A stretch of 64,000 bases of DNA from the NCBI GenBank assembly GCA_035578175.1, contig JAQMRL010000003.1, positions 110,325,319-110,389,318 on the forward strand, written 5' to 3'. Every line of letters starts with the position of its first letter. Within the stretch, counting starts at the first letter, position 1. Of the stretch, positions 24,493-35,228 are shown in pieces. Below the pieces are notes generated by a model. That model was not told the origin of the DNA, ran no database searches, and saw only the letters and a program-made list of their open reading frames with translations. The DNA is from Catonia carolina. Taxonomy: Eukaryota; Arthropoda; Insecta; Hemiptera; Achilidae. The translations under genes and the position numbers were made by a program.

Positions 24493-24638
24493 TTTTTACT
24501 TTCTCTTGCCTATATGAATGTATAGGAAGGAAAGTATTGTTTTCATGTCGATTTTTCGAAATCGAGTTTTCACCGGATCTATACGTTTTCAGACCCCCTG
24601 AACCCAAAAAACATGTTTTTAGCGATTGGTCTGTGCGT

Positions 24639-24675
<37 letters not shown>

Positions 24676-25465
24676 TGTGTGTGAACAGAATATCTCAAGA
24701 ACGGAACATCGTACGAACTTGAAACTTGAAACTTAAGTTACATACCACTACCGGACCCGACACGAATATTTTCATCAAAATCGGTCAACCGGAAGTAGTA
24801 GTTTATTCGTGTAATTTTTCACTTTTTTGCGATTTTCTCAAAAACTAGTCCTACGATTTTTTTTAAAATCAACTGGTTTACTAAATTTTTTATGCTCTAC
24901 AATATAGGGTAGGCGCCATGTTTGCTGAAATTCTGCGTGAGGCTGTTTTTACGTAAAAACATTTTCTTTTTAAGATTGCGGCTTTAATATGCATTTTAGC
25001 GCAAAACGTTATATAATAAAAGTTGTAGAAAATGTAAAATTCTACAACTTTTATTTTAAACATTTTTTTTTATAACGCTTAGTTTAGCGGTAATTTGCGA
25101 TTTTCTGTTTTTTTTTCTCACGAAAACGTGAGAAAAATCGATTTTTTTAACATTTCGGTCTTAGTATGCATTTTACGACAAAAGTGTATATAATTAAATT
25201 TATAGAAAATTAAAAGGTCTACAACTTTTGTTTAAAGCATTTTTCTCTACAGAGGCTAGTTTAGCGTGAAAGCGTGATTTTCCGTATTTTTAAGCCAAAC
25301 TGAGTTCGATTGTCATTTTGCGTCATTCACTCATGATTAAAATAAGGTTATGTTTTTGAGGTTAGTTTTTGTTTATTTCTAATATTTTATTAATAATGTT
25401 AGGTTTATTATTAATCATTTGCATTGGCAAGAGAAAGTTGTGTGAGTGTTTCACACCAGATTTTT
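24493..25465 (+). mobile_element. H element copy 10, full length
   Basis: Complete copy. Microsatellite 24628-24685 with TCTG interruptions. Confidence 0.87.
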
Positions 25466-25663
25466 GTTATTGGGAACTGTGGCTGTGGCCTACATTATTG
25501 ACAACTACCCAATTTGATCGCTGCTTTGCTATACCGTTTGATGTGAATTAGCCACGAGTTTAAACAGGGACCCCCAGTAGAGTTTGTTAATGGATGGCTG
25601 TCAGCTGGTCACCATACAAAATCGCTTGCCCAACCGGTGTTACTTAACAAATAATAGCGACAG
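25466..25663. repeat. R5 dispersed repeat, copy 1
   Basis: ttgttattgggaactgt ... cccaaccggtgttacttaac is repeated at 26566-26760, and its first ~30 bases recur near 33385. It abuts the end of an H element. Class unknown. Confidence 0.6.
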
Positions 25664-25893
25664 ATTTTTTTGTTTTTTTTCCTAATTTGTGTACGTTGCA
25701 ATCTGTTCAATTTAGAACAATAAGCAACCCCATAACCCAATGAGATGAGGATGATGTGTACGACATGTAAATGAGGTGTAGTCTTGTACAGACCCAGGCC
25801 GACTATTCCTGAGAGAGTATTGTTAATTGAACCCCAACCATCAAAGTACACCGGTAACCACTGTCTAGTATTCAAATCCGTATGAAAGTAACT
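25664..25893 (-). mobile_element. S1 SINE body, head missing
   Basis: Inverted S1 body from the T-rich tail to gtaactata. The tRNA-like head is absent, so the copy is 5'-truncated. Confidence 0.75.
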
Positions 25894-26174
25894 ATAGTAT
25901 TCAGATGAACTGCAGTCCCCTAGCCGTGGGAGTGAGAGAATGCATAACGCTCTCACTCGCACAAGCCATACTCGCCGTTCCAAAAACATCGTCTTTAATT
26001 TTATTCATTGTTGTGAGCAAGCGTTTATGCGTGCAGTAAACTAATAAGCAACATAACGACTGCAGTATGTTTTCAGATTTGGATAACGGTAAAGACCTTA
26101 TAGCGCATGCGTAGTTATGCCACATATCTCCCTCTCACTCGATCGGCTATGGGACATTAGTTCGTCGTATCCTA
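25894..26174. other. Unassigned spacer
   Basis: Moderate GC, several GCATGC-type motifs, no supported gene. Confidence 0.3.
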
Positions 26175-26515
26175 TAGTTCAGCCGCTCTAAGTTTGCTCC
26201 TACTGTCAACAAACCAAAACCAGCTACTACAGGGTGCACGCCAGAGTCCGTGACTTTATGGATGTCGTATTCCTATTAAGTTATCTATTTTTTAAATTAT
26301 AAGTACTTAAAGTACTAAAAACATCAGTCGTGATATGATGTAGGCCTAACAATTTAATTTAAAAAAATACTTTTAAAAGTATTTTGTATTTAAATACTTT
26401 TGAAAGCATTTAGTTGTTACTTTTTAATCAGCGTGTACACATTTAGATATAATGCGCATGCTCAGTGACGTCATTATTTGTTTACATTAGAAGCAAACTT
26501 AGAACGGCTGAACTG
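26175..26515. mobile_element. TA-flanked MITE
   Basis: 341-bp element with terminal inverted repeats (T/C)AGTTCAGCCG(C/T)TCTAAG, extending ~33 bp, between TA dinucleotides (26173-26174 and 26516-26517). No coding capacity. TA duplication and short ends suggest Tc1/mariner mobilisation, unproven. Confidence 0.7.
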
Positions 26516-26565
26516 TAGATACCTTTACTAGATTTTTTTTTTTTTTTTTAGCTTTTATTTTTGTT

Positions 26566-26760
26566 ATTGGGAACTGTACATTATTGACAACTACCCAATT
26601 TGATCGATGTATTTTTGAAGTGAATAGGCATGAGTTTAAACAGGATCTCCCAGTAGAGTTTGTTCATGGTTTGTCAGCTGGTCACCATACAAAGTCGCTT
26701 GCCCAACCGGTGTTACTTAACAAATGATAGCGACTTTCTACCAGCTGACTGACTGGGCTG
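26566..26760. repeat. R5 dispersed repeat, copy 2
   Basis: Second, more diverged copy of the 25466 repeat, preceded by a poly-T run and ttagcttttatttt, which also precede the 33385 fragment. This suggests one unit with a T-rich boundary. Confidence 0.6.
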
Positions 26761-26771
26761 GCCCGGAGGCC

Positions 26772-26867
26772 ACTAGGATTTGAACCAGGAACCTTCGTCT
26801 CCGAAAATCAGCTGTTTAACAGCTGATTTTGGCGACGACTTTACCTCTAGACCAACCCGGTGGGTTT
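26772..26867 (-). mobile_element. S1 SINE head only
   Basis: tRNA-like S1 head (A box, CAGCTG palindrome, B box) without the body. It may be a truncated SINE or a precursor-like solo head. Confidence 0.7.
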
Positions 26868-26884
26868 TGAATAGTTTCTAAATA

Positions 26885-27689
26885 AAAAATCTGGTGTGAA
26901 ACACTCACACAACTTTCTCTTGCAAATGCAAATGATTAACAATAAACCTAACATTATTAATAAAATATTAGAAATAAACAAAAAACTAACCTCAAAAACA
27001 TAACTTTATTTTAATCATGAGTGAATGACGCAAAATGACAATCGAACTCAGTTTGGCTTAAAAATACGGAAAATCACGCTTTCACGCTAAACTAGGCTCT
27101 GTAGAGAAAAATGCTTTAAACAAAAGTTGTAGATCTTTTAATTTTCTATAACTTTTATGATATACACTTTTGTCGTAAAATGCATACTAAGACCGAAATG
27201 TTAAAAATATCGATTTTTCTCACGTTTTCGTGAGAAAAAAAACAGAAAATCGCAAATTACCGCTAAACTAAGCATTATACAAAAAAATGTTTCAAACAGA
27301 AGTTGTAGGTTTTTAAATTCTCTACAACTTTTATTATATAAGTTTTTGCGCTAAAATTTATATTAAAGCCGTAATTTTTAAAAAACAACGTTTTTACGTG
27401 AAAACAGCCTCACCGAGAATTTCAGCAAACATGGCGCCTACCCTATCTTGTAGAGAATAAAAAATTGAGTAAAATAGGCGATTTTAAAAAAAATCGTAGG
27501 ACCAGTTTTTGAGAAAATCTCAAAAAAGTAAAATTTATACGAATAAACTACTACTTCCGGTTGACCGATTTTGATGAAAATGTTCGTGTCGCGTCCGGTA
27601 GTGGTATGTAACTTAAGTTTCAAGTTTCAAGTTCGTACGATGTTCCGTTCTTGAGATATTCTGTTCACACAAAGACACACAGACACACA

Positions 27690-27742
<53 letters not shown>

Positions 27743-27887
27743 ACACACAGACCAATCGCTAAAAACATGTTTTTTGGGTTCAGGGGGTCTGAAAACGTAT
27801 AGATCCGGTGAAAACTCGATTTCGAAAAATCGACATGAAAACAATACTTTCCTTCCTATATATTCATATAGGCAAGAGAAAGTAAAA
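26885..27887 (-). mobile_element. H element copy 11, full length
   Basis: Complete inverted copy with microsatellite 27663-27750. Confidence 0.87.
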
Positions 27888-28243
27888 ATCAAAGTTAAAA
27901 AAAAATTCTATATTTCTAATAATTCAAAATAATTTCTATTTTTTTAACATAATCTCTACGTACAAAACCCGTTTTAATAAACTAAATATCCAAATTTTAT
28001 AACGAAAAATAATATAATAAGCTTCTAAAAATAACATAACATAAAAATCTGAAGTAAAACATGCAAAAAACGAAGCAATCAAGTATTTAAAAAACAAATG
28101 AATGTCACAACAATGAGCCAAGCTGTAAGTTATTCGGTATTCAAGATTTTTATTAGTCTAATAATTAACGTTGATCGTTTAGTGTACTTAAGAATATTCA
28201 ATAGAATTTCTGTAAACTCGATATCGGTTGTAATAAAATTGAC
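27888..28243. other. AT-rich region upstream of the Kazal-like gene
   Basis: No repeats recognised. It would be the proximal 5' flank of the gene starting near 28286. Confidence 0.4.
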
Positions 28244-28289
28244 TATAAAATAGTTAACTACGGAATTATATTAAAAGAAACTGTCAGAT
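28244..28289 (+). promoter_or_regulatory. Putative core promoter of the Kazal-like gene
   Basis: TATAAAA at 28244-28250, a second TATA-like TATATTAAAA near 28267, and an initiator-like TCAGAT at 28284-28289, about 20 bases before the ATG. The spacing from the first TATA box (42 bp) is longer than the usual ~30, so the exact start is inferred. Confidence 0.4.
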
Positions 28290-28307
28290 ATCCGAGAACA
28301 GTTTATA

Positions 28308-28314
28308 ATGGAAG
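28308..28314 (+). CDS. Kazal-like secreted protein, coding exon 1
   Basis: Seven coding bases, ATG GAA G, followed by the donor GTAAAT (AAG|GTAAAT), giving a phase-1 junction. It was chosen because it supplies a start Met in the correct phase for exon 2 at 31240; joined, the protein begins M-E-G-W-K followed by a hydrophobic signal-peptide core. Very short first coding exons are common in secreted-protein genes. The pairing is inferred from phase and fit, not from transcript data. Confidence 0.55.
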
Positions 28315-28506
28315 GTAAATATTTCATTAATTAAAAATCTTTTAGGCTTATTTAAATGTGTGCTGTTCAAAAGTGTTCAACACATTCTAGCGAAAAAAAT
28401 CGCTTCTAATTTCAAATTATATTAAACCATAATCACTTTTATGAAAATTCACTGATCATACACAAACAGCACAAAGTAGCTTATTATTACTGATACATTT
28501 ATTTTT

Positions 28507-28660
28507 TGCCTAAAACAGGCAGGTGGAATGTTAAATTATTTGCACTCAATCTGTTAGTTCCAGGGCTACAAAAAATAGTTATTTCTTATCATAAATGATC
28601 AGCCAATTATATGATAATCATTTAACAAAAGAGGAAGTACAGGTGCAAGACACGTGTCTC
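28507..28660 (+). mobile_element. S3 SINE, 5' fragment
   Basis: Head portion only, cut off by the inverted S3 copy that follows. Confidence 0.7.
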
Positions 28661-29056
28661 AGTTGTTGTTTAGGTCATCAGCCAAAAAGCTGGATTGAAC
28701 CTGTAGAGGTTTTACTAAGTAAAACAAGGAGTGAGGTGGTTTACAATTGCCTTCCTCACTGAGTGGAAAAGTACGCTTATCAGCATGCCGGGCCCTCTGA
28801 AAAGCTCATATTTTCCACTCTGCAAATGACACCTTCACTTTATTCACCACAGGGTCTGGCTGTACATGAAATTCATTACTTTCAGAGGAGATAACTCTGA
28901 TTAGTGTCTTTTACACCTCTACCTCTTCTGTTCTTAAATGGTTCAGTCATTTAATTGGCTGATCATGTGATAAGAAACAGAACTATTTATTTTAGCCCTG
29001 CAACGAACAGAGTGAGTGTAAATAATTTGACACTCCACCTGTCCGTTATGGGCAGT
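28661..29056 (-). mobile_element. S3 SINE, near full length
   Basis: Inverted copy from the (AAC) tail to TGTCCGTTATGGGCAG. Part of a dense S3 cluster. Confidence 0.8.
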
Positions 29057-29094
29057 TGTCTCAGTTATTTTATTTGAAAATAATTAATTTTCTG

Positions 29095-29490
29095 ACCAAA
29101 ACAGACAGGCGGAGTGTCAAATTATTTACACTCAATCTGTTAGTTGCAAGGCTAAAATAAATAGTAATGTTTCTTATCACATGGTCAGCCAATTTTAAAT
29201 GACCGAACCATTTAAGAACAGAAGAGGTAAAGGTGTAAAATACACTAATCAGACTTATCTCCTTTGCTAGTAATGAATTTCATTATACAGCCAGACCCTG
29301 TGGTGAATGAAGTGAAGGTGTCATTTACAGAGTAGAAAATTTGTGCTTTTCAGAGGGCCCGGTATGCTGATAAGCGTACTTTTCCATTCAGTGAGGAAGG
29401 CCTGGTAAACCACCTCACTCCTAGTTTTACTTAGTAAAACCTCTACAGGTTCAAACCAGCCTACAGGCTGATCACCTAAACAACACAACA
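29095..29490 (+). mobile_element. S3 SINE, near full length
   Basis: Forward copy ending cctaaacaacacaacaa. Its tail runs into the hairpin at 29487-29722. Confidence 0.8.
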
Positions 29491-29722
29491 ATAAATTTCA
29501 TTAGACCGCTAGATCTTGAGGTGAATGAAGTAAAAGTGTCATCTGCCAGGTTAAAATTACGTGATTTTTAGAGGGCCCGGCATGCTGATAAGCATACTGT
29601 TCAGCTCATGTTGAGCTGATTAGCTGAAAAAGCACGTAATTTTAACCTGACAGATGACATTTTTACTTCATTCACCTCAAGATCTAGCTGTATAATGAAA
29701 TTTATTGTTGTGTTGTTTAGGT
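29487..29722. repeat. ~85-bp-arm inverted repeat derived from S3-like sequence
   Basis: Arms at about 29487-29572 and 29630-29722 are complementary with few mismatches (gtgaatgaagtaaaagtgtc against gacatttttacttcattcac). The ~55-bp loop contains its own GAGCTGATTAGCTG-type repeats. The arms are a diverged S3 segment. Confidence 0.7.
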
Positions 29723-29893
29723 GATCAGCTGGTTTGAACCTGTAGAGGTTTTACTAAGTAAAACTAGGAGTGAGGTGGTTTAAAATTGCCACCACTCGCT
29801 GAATGGAAAAGTACGCTTATAAGCATACCGGGCCCTCTGAAAAGCACATATTTTCCACTCTGCAAATGACACCTTCACTTCATGGTTACTTTA
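29703..29893 (-). mobile_element. S3 SINE, 3' half
   Basis: Inverted tail half, truncated at cttcacttcat and followed directly by a forward tail fragment. Confidence 0.7.
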
Positions 29894-29997
29894 GGTGGTT
29901 TACGCGAGTAAACCACATAAATCCTCGTTTTACTTAGTAGCTAAAACCTCTAGAGGTTCAAACCAGCCTTTGGCTGCTGACAAAAACAACACGTATA
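29894..29997 (+). mobile_element. S3 SINE, tail fragment
   Basis: Contains the GTTTTACTTAGTAGCTAAAAC and AACCTCTAGAGGTT palindromes and ends near gacaaaaacaacac. Confidence 0.65.
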
Positions 29998-30076
29998 ACA
30001 TGTTTCTTTTGTGTTCATCTTATATTTAATGGGAAAGTAATTTATTAAATCTTAATAATAATATAATGCGCATAAC

Positions 30077-30316
30077 AGGCAGGTGGATTGTTAAATTATT
30101 TGCACTCAATCTGCTAGTTCACATGGTTAGCCAATTATAAATCTGATTTATTTAAGAGGCAGATGGAGTGTTAAATTATTTGCACTCAATCTGCTAGTTC
30201 ACATGGTTAGCCAATTATAAATCTGATTTATTTAAGAGGCAGATGGAGTGTTAAATTATTTGCACTCAATCTGCTAGTTCACATGGTTAGCCAATTATAA
30301 ATCTGATTCATTTAAG
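30077..30316 (+). repeat. 80-bp tandem triplication within an S3 head
   Basis: Three consecutive 80-bp units starting at 30077, 30157 and 30237 (aggcagatggagtgttaaat ...), nearly identical. The unit is the S3 head with an internal deletion. Copies 2 and 3 differ at only one or two positions, indicating recent slippage or unequal exchange. Confidence 0.88.
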
Positions 30317-30780
30317 AGCAGAAGAGGTACTACAGGTGTAAAAGACACTAGTCACAGTTATCCCATCTATGAGTAGCGAATTTCAATAAAGGGAAAGCCA
30401 GCCAGGCAAATTTCATTTCGCCCATAACGTGCTTTTTAGAGGGCCTGGTATGCTGATAAGCATAGGGGAGAGGAACCAAATATGGAATACCATTTTCATT
30501 TTTTCATTTTTCTGGTTTTCTATGACTTCTTTGAAATTACTTGAATTTTATATCAATAGTAGAAAGGTGGAGTGTTAAATCAATTGCGCTCAATCTGTTA
30601 GTTACAGGAATAAAAAAAATAGTTCTGTTTCTTCTCACATGGTCAGCCAATAATATGACTGATTCATTTAAGAGCAGAAGAGGTACTACAGGTGTAAAAG
30701 ACACTAGTCACAGTTATACCCTCTAAAGAGTAGCGAATTTCAATAAGCTGAAAGCCAGCCAGGCAAATTTCATTTTGCCC
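30300..30780 (+). mobile_element. S3-like fragments
   Basis: Two partial, diverged S3 pieces (about 30300-30470 and 30558-30780) separated by ~85 bp of T-rich unique sequence. Both share gtagcgaatttcaataa, a subvariant not seen in the standard copies. Confidence 0.65.
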
Positions 30781-31170
30781 ATAACAGGCAGGTGGAGTGT
30801 TAAATTATTTGCACTCAATCTGTTAGTTCCAGGGCTACAAAAAATAGTTGTTTCTTATCACATGGTCAGCCAATTAAATGACCAAATCATTTAAGAACAG
30901 AAGAGGTAGAGGTGTTAAAGACACTAGTCAGAGTTACCTCTTCTGAATGTAATGAATTTCACTATACAGCCAGACCCTGTGGTGAATGAAGTGAAGGTGT
31001 CATTTGCAGAGTGGAAAATATGTGCTTTTCAGAGGGCCCGGCATCCTGATAAGCATACTTTTCCATTCAGTGAGGAAAGCAATGGTAGACCACCTTACTC
31101 TTCGTTTTACTTAGTAAAACCTCTTAGGAAACCTCTTAGGAAATTTTACATTCAAACCAACCTTTTAGCT
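30777..31170 (+). mobile_element. S3 SINE, near full length
   Basis: Forward copy ending 60-70 bp before the 3' splice site of Kazal exon 2. The tail palindrome region contains a small duplication (aaacctcttagg twice). Confidence 0.78.
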
Positions 31171-31239
31171 AATGACCGAAAAAAAAGGCTATATCACTAG
31201 TATCATATACAGAAATAAGGGCGTTGTTTTGTTTGGCAG

Positions 31240-31458
31240 GGTGGAAGATTGCGGCGTTGATTATAATGATGAACATTAATTTGGCAGTCTGTGTAGAGGT
31301 GAAGAAAACATGTCAGAAACCGGGTTCATTGCCATGTGAATCTGAACATGCCATAATATTACATTCTGATGATACGCCAGTTTGCGGTTCGTTTGAAGGA
31401 AATGAATTCTCATTCAGTAATGAGTGTCATTTAGCTAACCAGCAGACGCATTTCAAGG
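31240..31458 (+). CDS. Kazal-like secreted protein, coding exon 2
   Basis: Exon between acceptor TTTGTTTGGCAG|G (AG at 31238-31239) and donor AAGG|GTGAGT (31459), open in one frame, phase 1 at both sides. With exon 1 it encodes the signal peptide (hydrophobic IAALIIMMNINLAV, residues 6-19) and most of the cysteine domain: C27, C35, then PVCGS (C51), FSNEC (C65). PVCGS...F.NEC.L is the Kazal signature (serine-protease-inhibitor fold, extracellular). The C2-C3 and C3-C4 spacings are longer than classical, and the usual C5 just after C4 is missing. It is the only open segment here bounded by consensus splice sites on both sides and not made of repeats. Confidence 0.75.
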
Positions 31459-31500
31459 GTGAGTGATTTGACGCAATTAACTTACTATCGGTTTCTTAAT

Positions 31501-32601
31501 AGCCCATAATAGACAGGTGGAAAGTCAAATTATTTACACTCAGTCTGTTCGTTGCAGGGCTAAAATAAATAGTTCTTTTTCTTATCACATGGTCAGACAA
31601 TTTAATGAATGAATCATTTAAGGGAGGAGTCTACCCAGTTTTATCACTAAAAATTAAAAAATAATCAAAAACATTTTTTTAGTTGATTATAAAACTTCAG
31701 AATTTTCTTAATCCAGCTATATATTTTGTTTTTATGTACGATAACTAGAAATTTGTAAAACATTTTTTTACATAATCTGTGTTAAGTGTAAGTGAAATTT
31801 TACATTCAATTTACTCGGCATTTAGTATTTCAGGTTTTCTTCATGATAAAATCCTTATAACTTTCTTTGTATAAATGCTATCTTGATGATTTTTTTCCAC
31901 TGTATTCAGAATTTATTGCTCTTTTATTTGTAGGTTAGCCGAGTTGAAACTTATTATAGGAGTTTTTAAAAAATAAAAAAATAATGACCTTATCTGTATT
32001 TTTGGGGGAAAATATTTAAAAAAATAATTTTCTCTCCATTGTAAAGTTCAATGTAAAAATGGAACCTACAAAAAAATGAGCATAATTTTCTGATTATTTT
32101 GAAATAAAAACCAGGTCTGTACCTCTAAAATTAACTAAGTTATAAGCAAATAACGAAGATATGATTTTCCCCCTTCCACCCCTTATATTTTAGGGTGTAG
32201 TGAACAAAATTAACATTTTTTTAAGTGAAAAAATTTAAAATTTAATGGTTATTCACTTGCAAAACAAACAGATTACTTATCTAAAGAGAAAAAAAAAACT
32301 TTTTTTGAGTAGACTCCTCCCTTAAGAACAGAAGAGGTAGAGGTGTAAAAGACACTAATCAGAGTTATCTCCTCTGAAAGTAATGAATTTCATTATACAG
32401 CCAAACCCTGTGGTGAATTAAGTGAAGGTGTCATTTGCAGAGTGGAAAATATGTGCTTTTCAGAGGGCCCGGCATACTGATAAGCGTACTTTTCCACTCA
32501 GTGAGTTGTGGCAATGGTAAACCACTTCACTCCTCGTTTTACTTAGTAAAACCTCTACAGGTTCAAACCAGCCTTTCGGCTGATAACCTAAACAACAACA
32601 A
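31501..32601 (+). mobile_element. S3 SINE split by a TTAA MITE
   Basis: S3 copy (397 bp without the insert) flanked by the 12-bp direct repeat CGGTTTCTTAAT (31489-31500 and 32602-32613). The insert at 31622-32321 lies at catTTAAgaaca. The copy therefore retroposed into the intron first and was hit by the MITE later. Confidence 0.87.
31622..32321. mobile_element. TTAA-specific MITE (piggyBac-like target)
   Basis: 700-bp AT-rich element flanked by TTAA (31618-31621, 32322-32325) with terminal inverted repeats GGGAGGAGTCTAC(C/T)C. Comparison with intact S3 shows precise TTAA duplication. TTAA specificity is characteristic of piggyBac-superfamily transposition. The ends begin GGG rather than the common CCC/CCT, so the family is uncertain. 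No transposase. Confidence 0.85.
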
Positions 32602-32612
32602 CGGTTTCTTAA

Positions 32613-33360
32613 TCATAGACATCCGAGTTTGAACCCAAAGTATCTCCAAAACTATGAGTCGGATTTTAAGTGGGTTCTTTCAGCCCACTCGTTCACAGAA
32701 AAACTCAAAAAACCAAATTTAGACTTTTTCGTGTATCCGGGTTTCAAGTTACTTATATTTTATTATATCTTACGCCTCAAAATTAGCTTTTTTTTCATTC
32801 CTAATTTGTGTACGTTGCAATCTGTTCAATTCAGAACAATAAGCAACCCCATGACCCTTTGAGATGAGGATGATATGTATGACGTGTAAATGAGGTGTAG
32901 TCTTGTACAGACCCAGGCCGACCATTCCTGAGAGTGTATGGTTAATTTAACCCCAACTCAAAAATAGCTTGGAGTTCAAATTTTCGCTATATAACGTGTT
33001 CGGCATAAAATCGAAATAGGCCTACGAGAAATATTTAGAAATTTTTCTGCCGGGCCACATAGGGGGTGCACGGCCTTCCAAACATTTTTAAAATCTCAAA
33101 TTTTGAAAATACGAAAAATCTTTTTACGGCACGTAATTTAGCGTTAAAAGCATATTCGAACAGCTTACTTTAAAATTTTTATAATCTCCCCCCTTCTTAG
33201 CGCGGAGGGGCGTAATTTTCAACTTCTAAACGGTGGGTTGTAGCTAAAAATTGTATGGAGCCTTTTTTGTTCCACTGCCGGAGTACTTCAAGAATAAGTA
33301 ACGAAAGGTCCCAACAGCCCGCCCGTTAACGTAAAAAACTCAAAAAACAAGTACTTTACA
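32613..33360 (+). repeat. Relic of the ~445-bp tandem repeat family, with S1 insertion
   Basis: Contains the family landmarks CCACTCGTTCACAG...AAAACTCAAAAAACC near 32675 and CCCGCCCGTTAACG...AAAAAACTCAAAAAAC near 33318, also seen at 36431-37790. The 32613-32670 stretch recurs inverted at 49490-49556. Confidence 0.55.
32790..32956 (-). mobile_element. S1 SINE body fragment
   Basis: Inverted, head missing; sits inside the older tandem-repeat relic. Confidence 0.75.
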
Positions 33361-33365
33361 CCAAT

Positions 33366-33415
33366 TTTTTTTTTTTTTTTAGCTTTTATTTGTTATCGGG
33401 AACTGTACATTGTAC
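33366..33415. repeat. R5 fragment
   Basis: Poly-T plus ttagcttttatttgttatcgggaactgtacatt, matching the left boundary of R5 at 26540-26600. Confidence 0.5.
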
Positions 33416-33422
33416 AAGAAAA

Positions 33423-34031
33423 ATTAAAATCGCCTGGTTTACTCAATTTCTTAATCTCTACAAGATAGTGTAGTCGTCATGTTTCCTGAAATTCTTGGTG
33501 AGGGTGTTTTTACGTAAAAAAGTGTTTTTTTAAGATTACGGCTTTAATATCAATTTTTGCGCAAAAATTTATACAATAAAAGTTGTAGAGAATTTTAAAT
33601 CCTACAACTTTTATTTTAAACATTTTTTTGTATAACGCTTAGTTTAGCGGTAATTAGTAATTTTCGGTTTTTTTCTCACGAAAACTTGTGAAAAATCGAT
33701 TTTTTCAGATTTCGGCCTTAGTATGCATTTTACGATAAAAGTGTACTAATATAATAAAATTTATAGGACATTAAAAAATTTACAACTTTTATTTAAAGCA
33801 TTTTTTGTACAGTGCCTAGTTTAGCGCGAAAGAGCGATTTTCCGTATTTTTAAGCCAAACTGAGGTCGATTTTCATTTTGCGTCTTTCAGTCATGATTAA
33901 AATAAGGTTATGTTTTCCAGGTTAGGTTTCTGTTTATTTCTAATGTTTTTATGACGAATGTTACGTTTTATTGTTAATTATTTGCACTGGCAAGAGAAAG
34001 TCGTGTGAGTGTTTCACACCAGAATTTTTTT
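33423..34031 (+). mobile_element. H element copy 12, 5'-truncated
   Basis: Central block, both internal units and the 3' hairpin; the 5' end and microsatellite are missing. Confidence 0.82.
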
Positions 34032-34099
34032 TAATTTTTACTTGTAGGGTCATTGGACAACTTTAGTTAAATATTATCAGTTCCTCGATTTCCTCCTAA

Positions 34100-34440
34100 T
34101 CCTCTCCAGTAGTTATTCATTCTCTGGGATGTAACAGCCCGTTCAGCATCTGAAAAAACTCTAGGGTTCACGAATCCAAGCCGGCCCCGACTTACGGTCC
34201 CACATATATTCTATTAGTTGTCTGAGGATTCTTGTTTGTGGAATTCTTATGATGTGTCCAAGGAAAAAGATCTGTTTTTTGCGCATTGTGTCTGTTACAG
34301 GTTCAATGTCTCTTTTAACTTCTCTGGTTGGTAAAACCAGCCAGATACCATCACTGAACACTCGTTTTCCAATGCAGTTTCTTAGCATCCTTCTTTCCAG
34401 CATCTGAACTTTTCAAATCCTGTTCCTCTTAGTCAGCCCC
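34100..34440 (-). pseudogene. LINE RT C-terminal relic
   Basis: The frame at 34161-34403 reads MLRNCIGKRVFSDGIWLV and RKKQIFFLGHIIRIPQTRIL, the post-RT C-terminal pattern also seen at 19833-20255, so both derive from one LINE family. Heavily truncated. Confidence 0.6.
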
Positions 34441-34892
34441 GTCAGGGTTTCGCTGCAATAAGTGACTTCTGGTTGTACAACAGTTCTACAATGCCGTATT
34501 TTAGAATGCCCTTGCTTTTATTGAACGAAAATCTAACTTTGAGTCAAAACTGGGAATCTTCAATAAGATTTCTATTTCAAAAGTGGAATTCTCCATATCA
34601 ACCAACCAATCTGTTGTACGACTGCTCCGCTGTAGGGGGTTCCAGGTAGCGACTGACCCTGGAACTTGAAGGCCAAGGGGAAAATAGGCCCCTCACGGCA
34701 CGTGAGAGCCTGTACATCGGAGGTGCAAAGCTCTCCGGTGTGGGAGTTCCTTGACGAGGTAGCTTCATTCTACCGGCGTCATGTAGTTTAATAAGGGTGT
34801 TACCCTGAAAGGTCTAATTCTCTGGTGCCGTTCACTAAATTTTTCCCACCCGGGAACAAATTAATGGTGTCTAGCACTTGCTGATACAAATA
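34441..34892. other. Unassigned, GC-richer segment
   Basis: 34620-34830 is GC-richer (ccaaggggaaaataggcccc, cacggcacgtgagagcc) and could be 5' UTR-like sequence of a retroposon. It has no second copy in this window and I cannot classify it. Confidence 0.3.
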
Positions 34893-34948
34893 TATTGTGA
34901 CACTTATCGCTAAGGTCCGTTTCGGGATCTAGATAACTAAATAGTTCT
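34893..34948. repeat. R4 repeat fragment
   Basis: TGTGACACTTATCGCTAAGG followed by TCCGTTTCGGGATCTAG; longer copies at 48066 and 52022. Confidence 0.6.
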
Positions 34949-34949
34949 A

Positions 34950-34997
34950 CACGTTTTTATACTCCCTGAACCCAAAAAAACATGTTTTTAGCGATTG

Positions 34998-35050
<53 letters not shown>

Positions 35051-35228
35051 CGCGCGCGCGTGTGTGTGTGTGTACAAAATATCTCAAGAACGTAACATTG
35101 TACGAACTTGAAACTTGAACCCGACACGAACATTTTCATCAAAATCGATCAACCGGAAGTAGTAGTTTATTCGTGTAATTTTTCACTTTTTTGCGATTTT
35201 CTCAAAAACTTGTCCTACAATTTTTTTT
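34950..35228 (+). mobile_element. H element copy 13, fragment
   Basis: Truncated at both sides. The microsatellite (34998-35073) contains a (GC)10-like tract. It ends at the mariner fragment. Confidence 0.8.

Larger units (their letters stand above)
28315..31239 (+). other. Intron 1 of the Kazal-like gene (inferred)
   Basis: Bounded by GTAAAT and TTTGTTTGGCAG. Almost entirely occupied by S3 SINE copies and fragments in both orientations. Confidence 0.5.
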
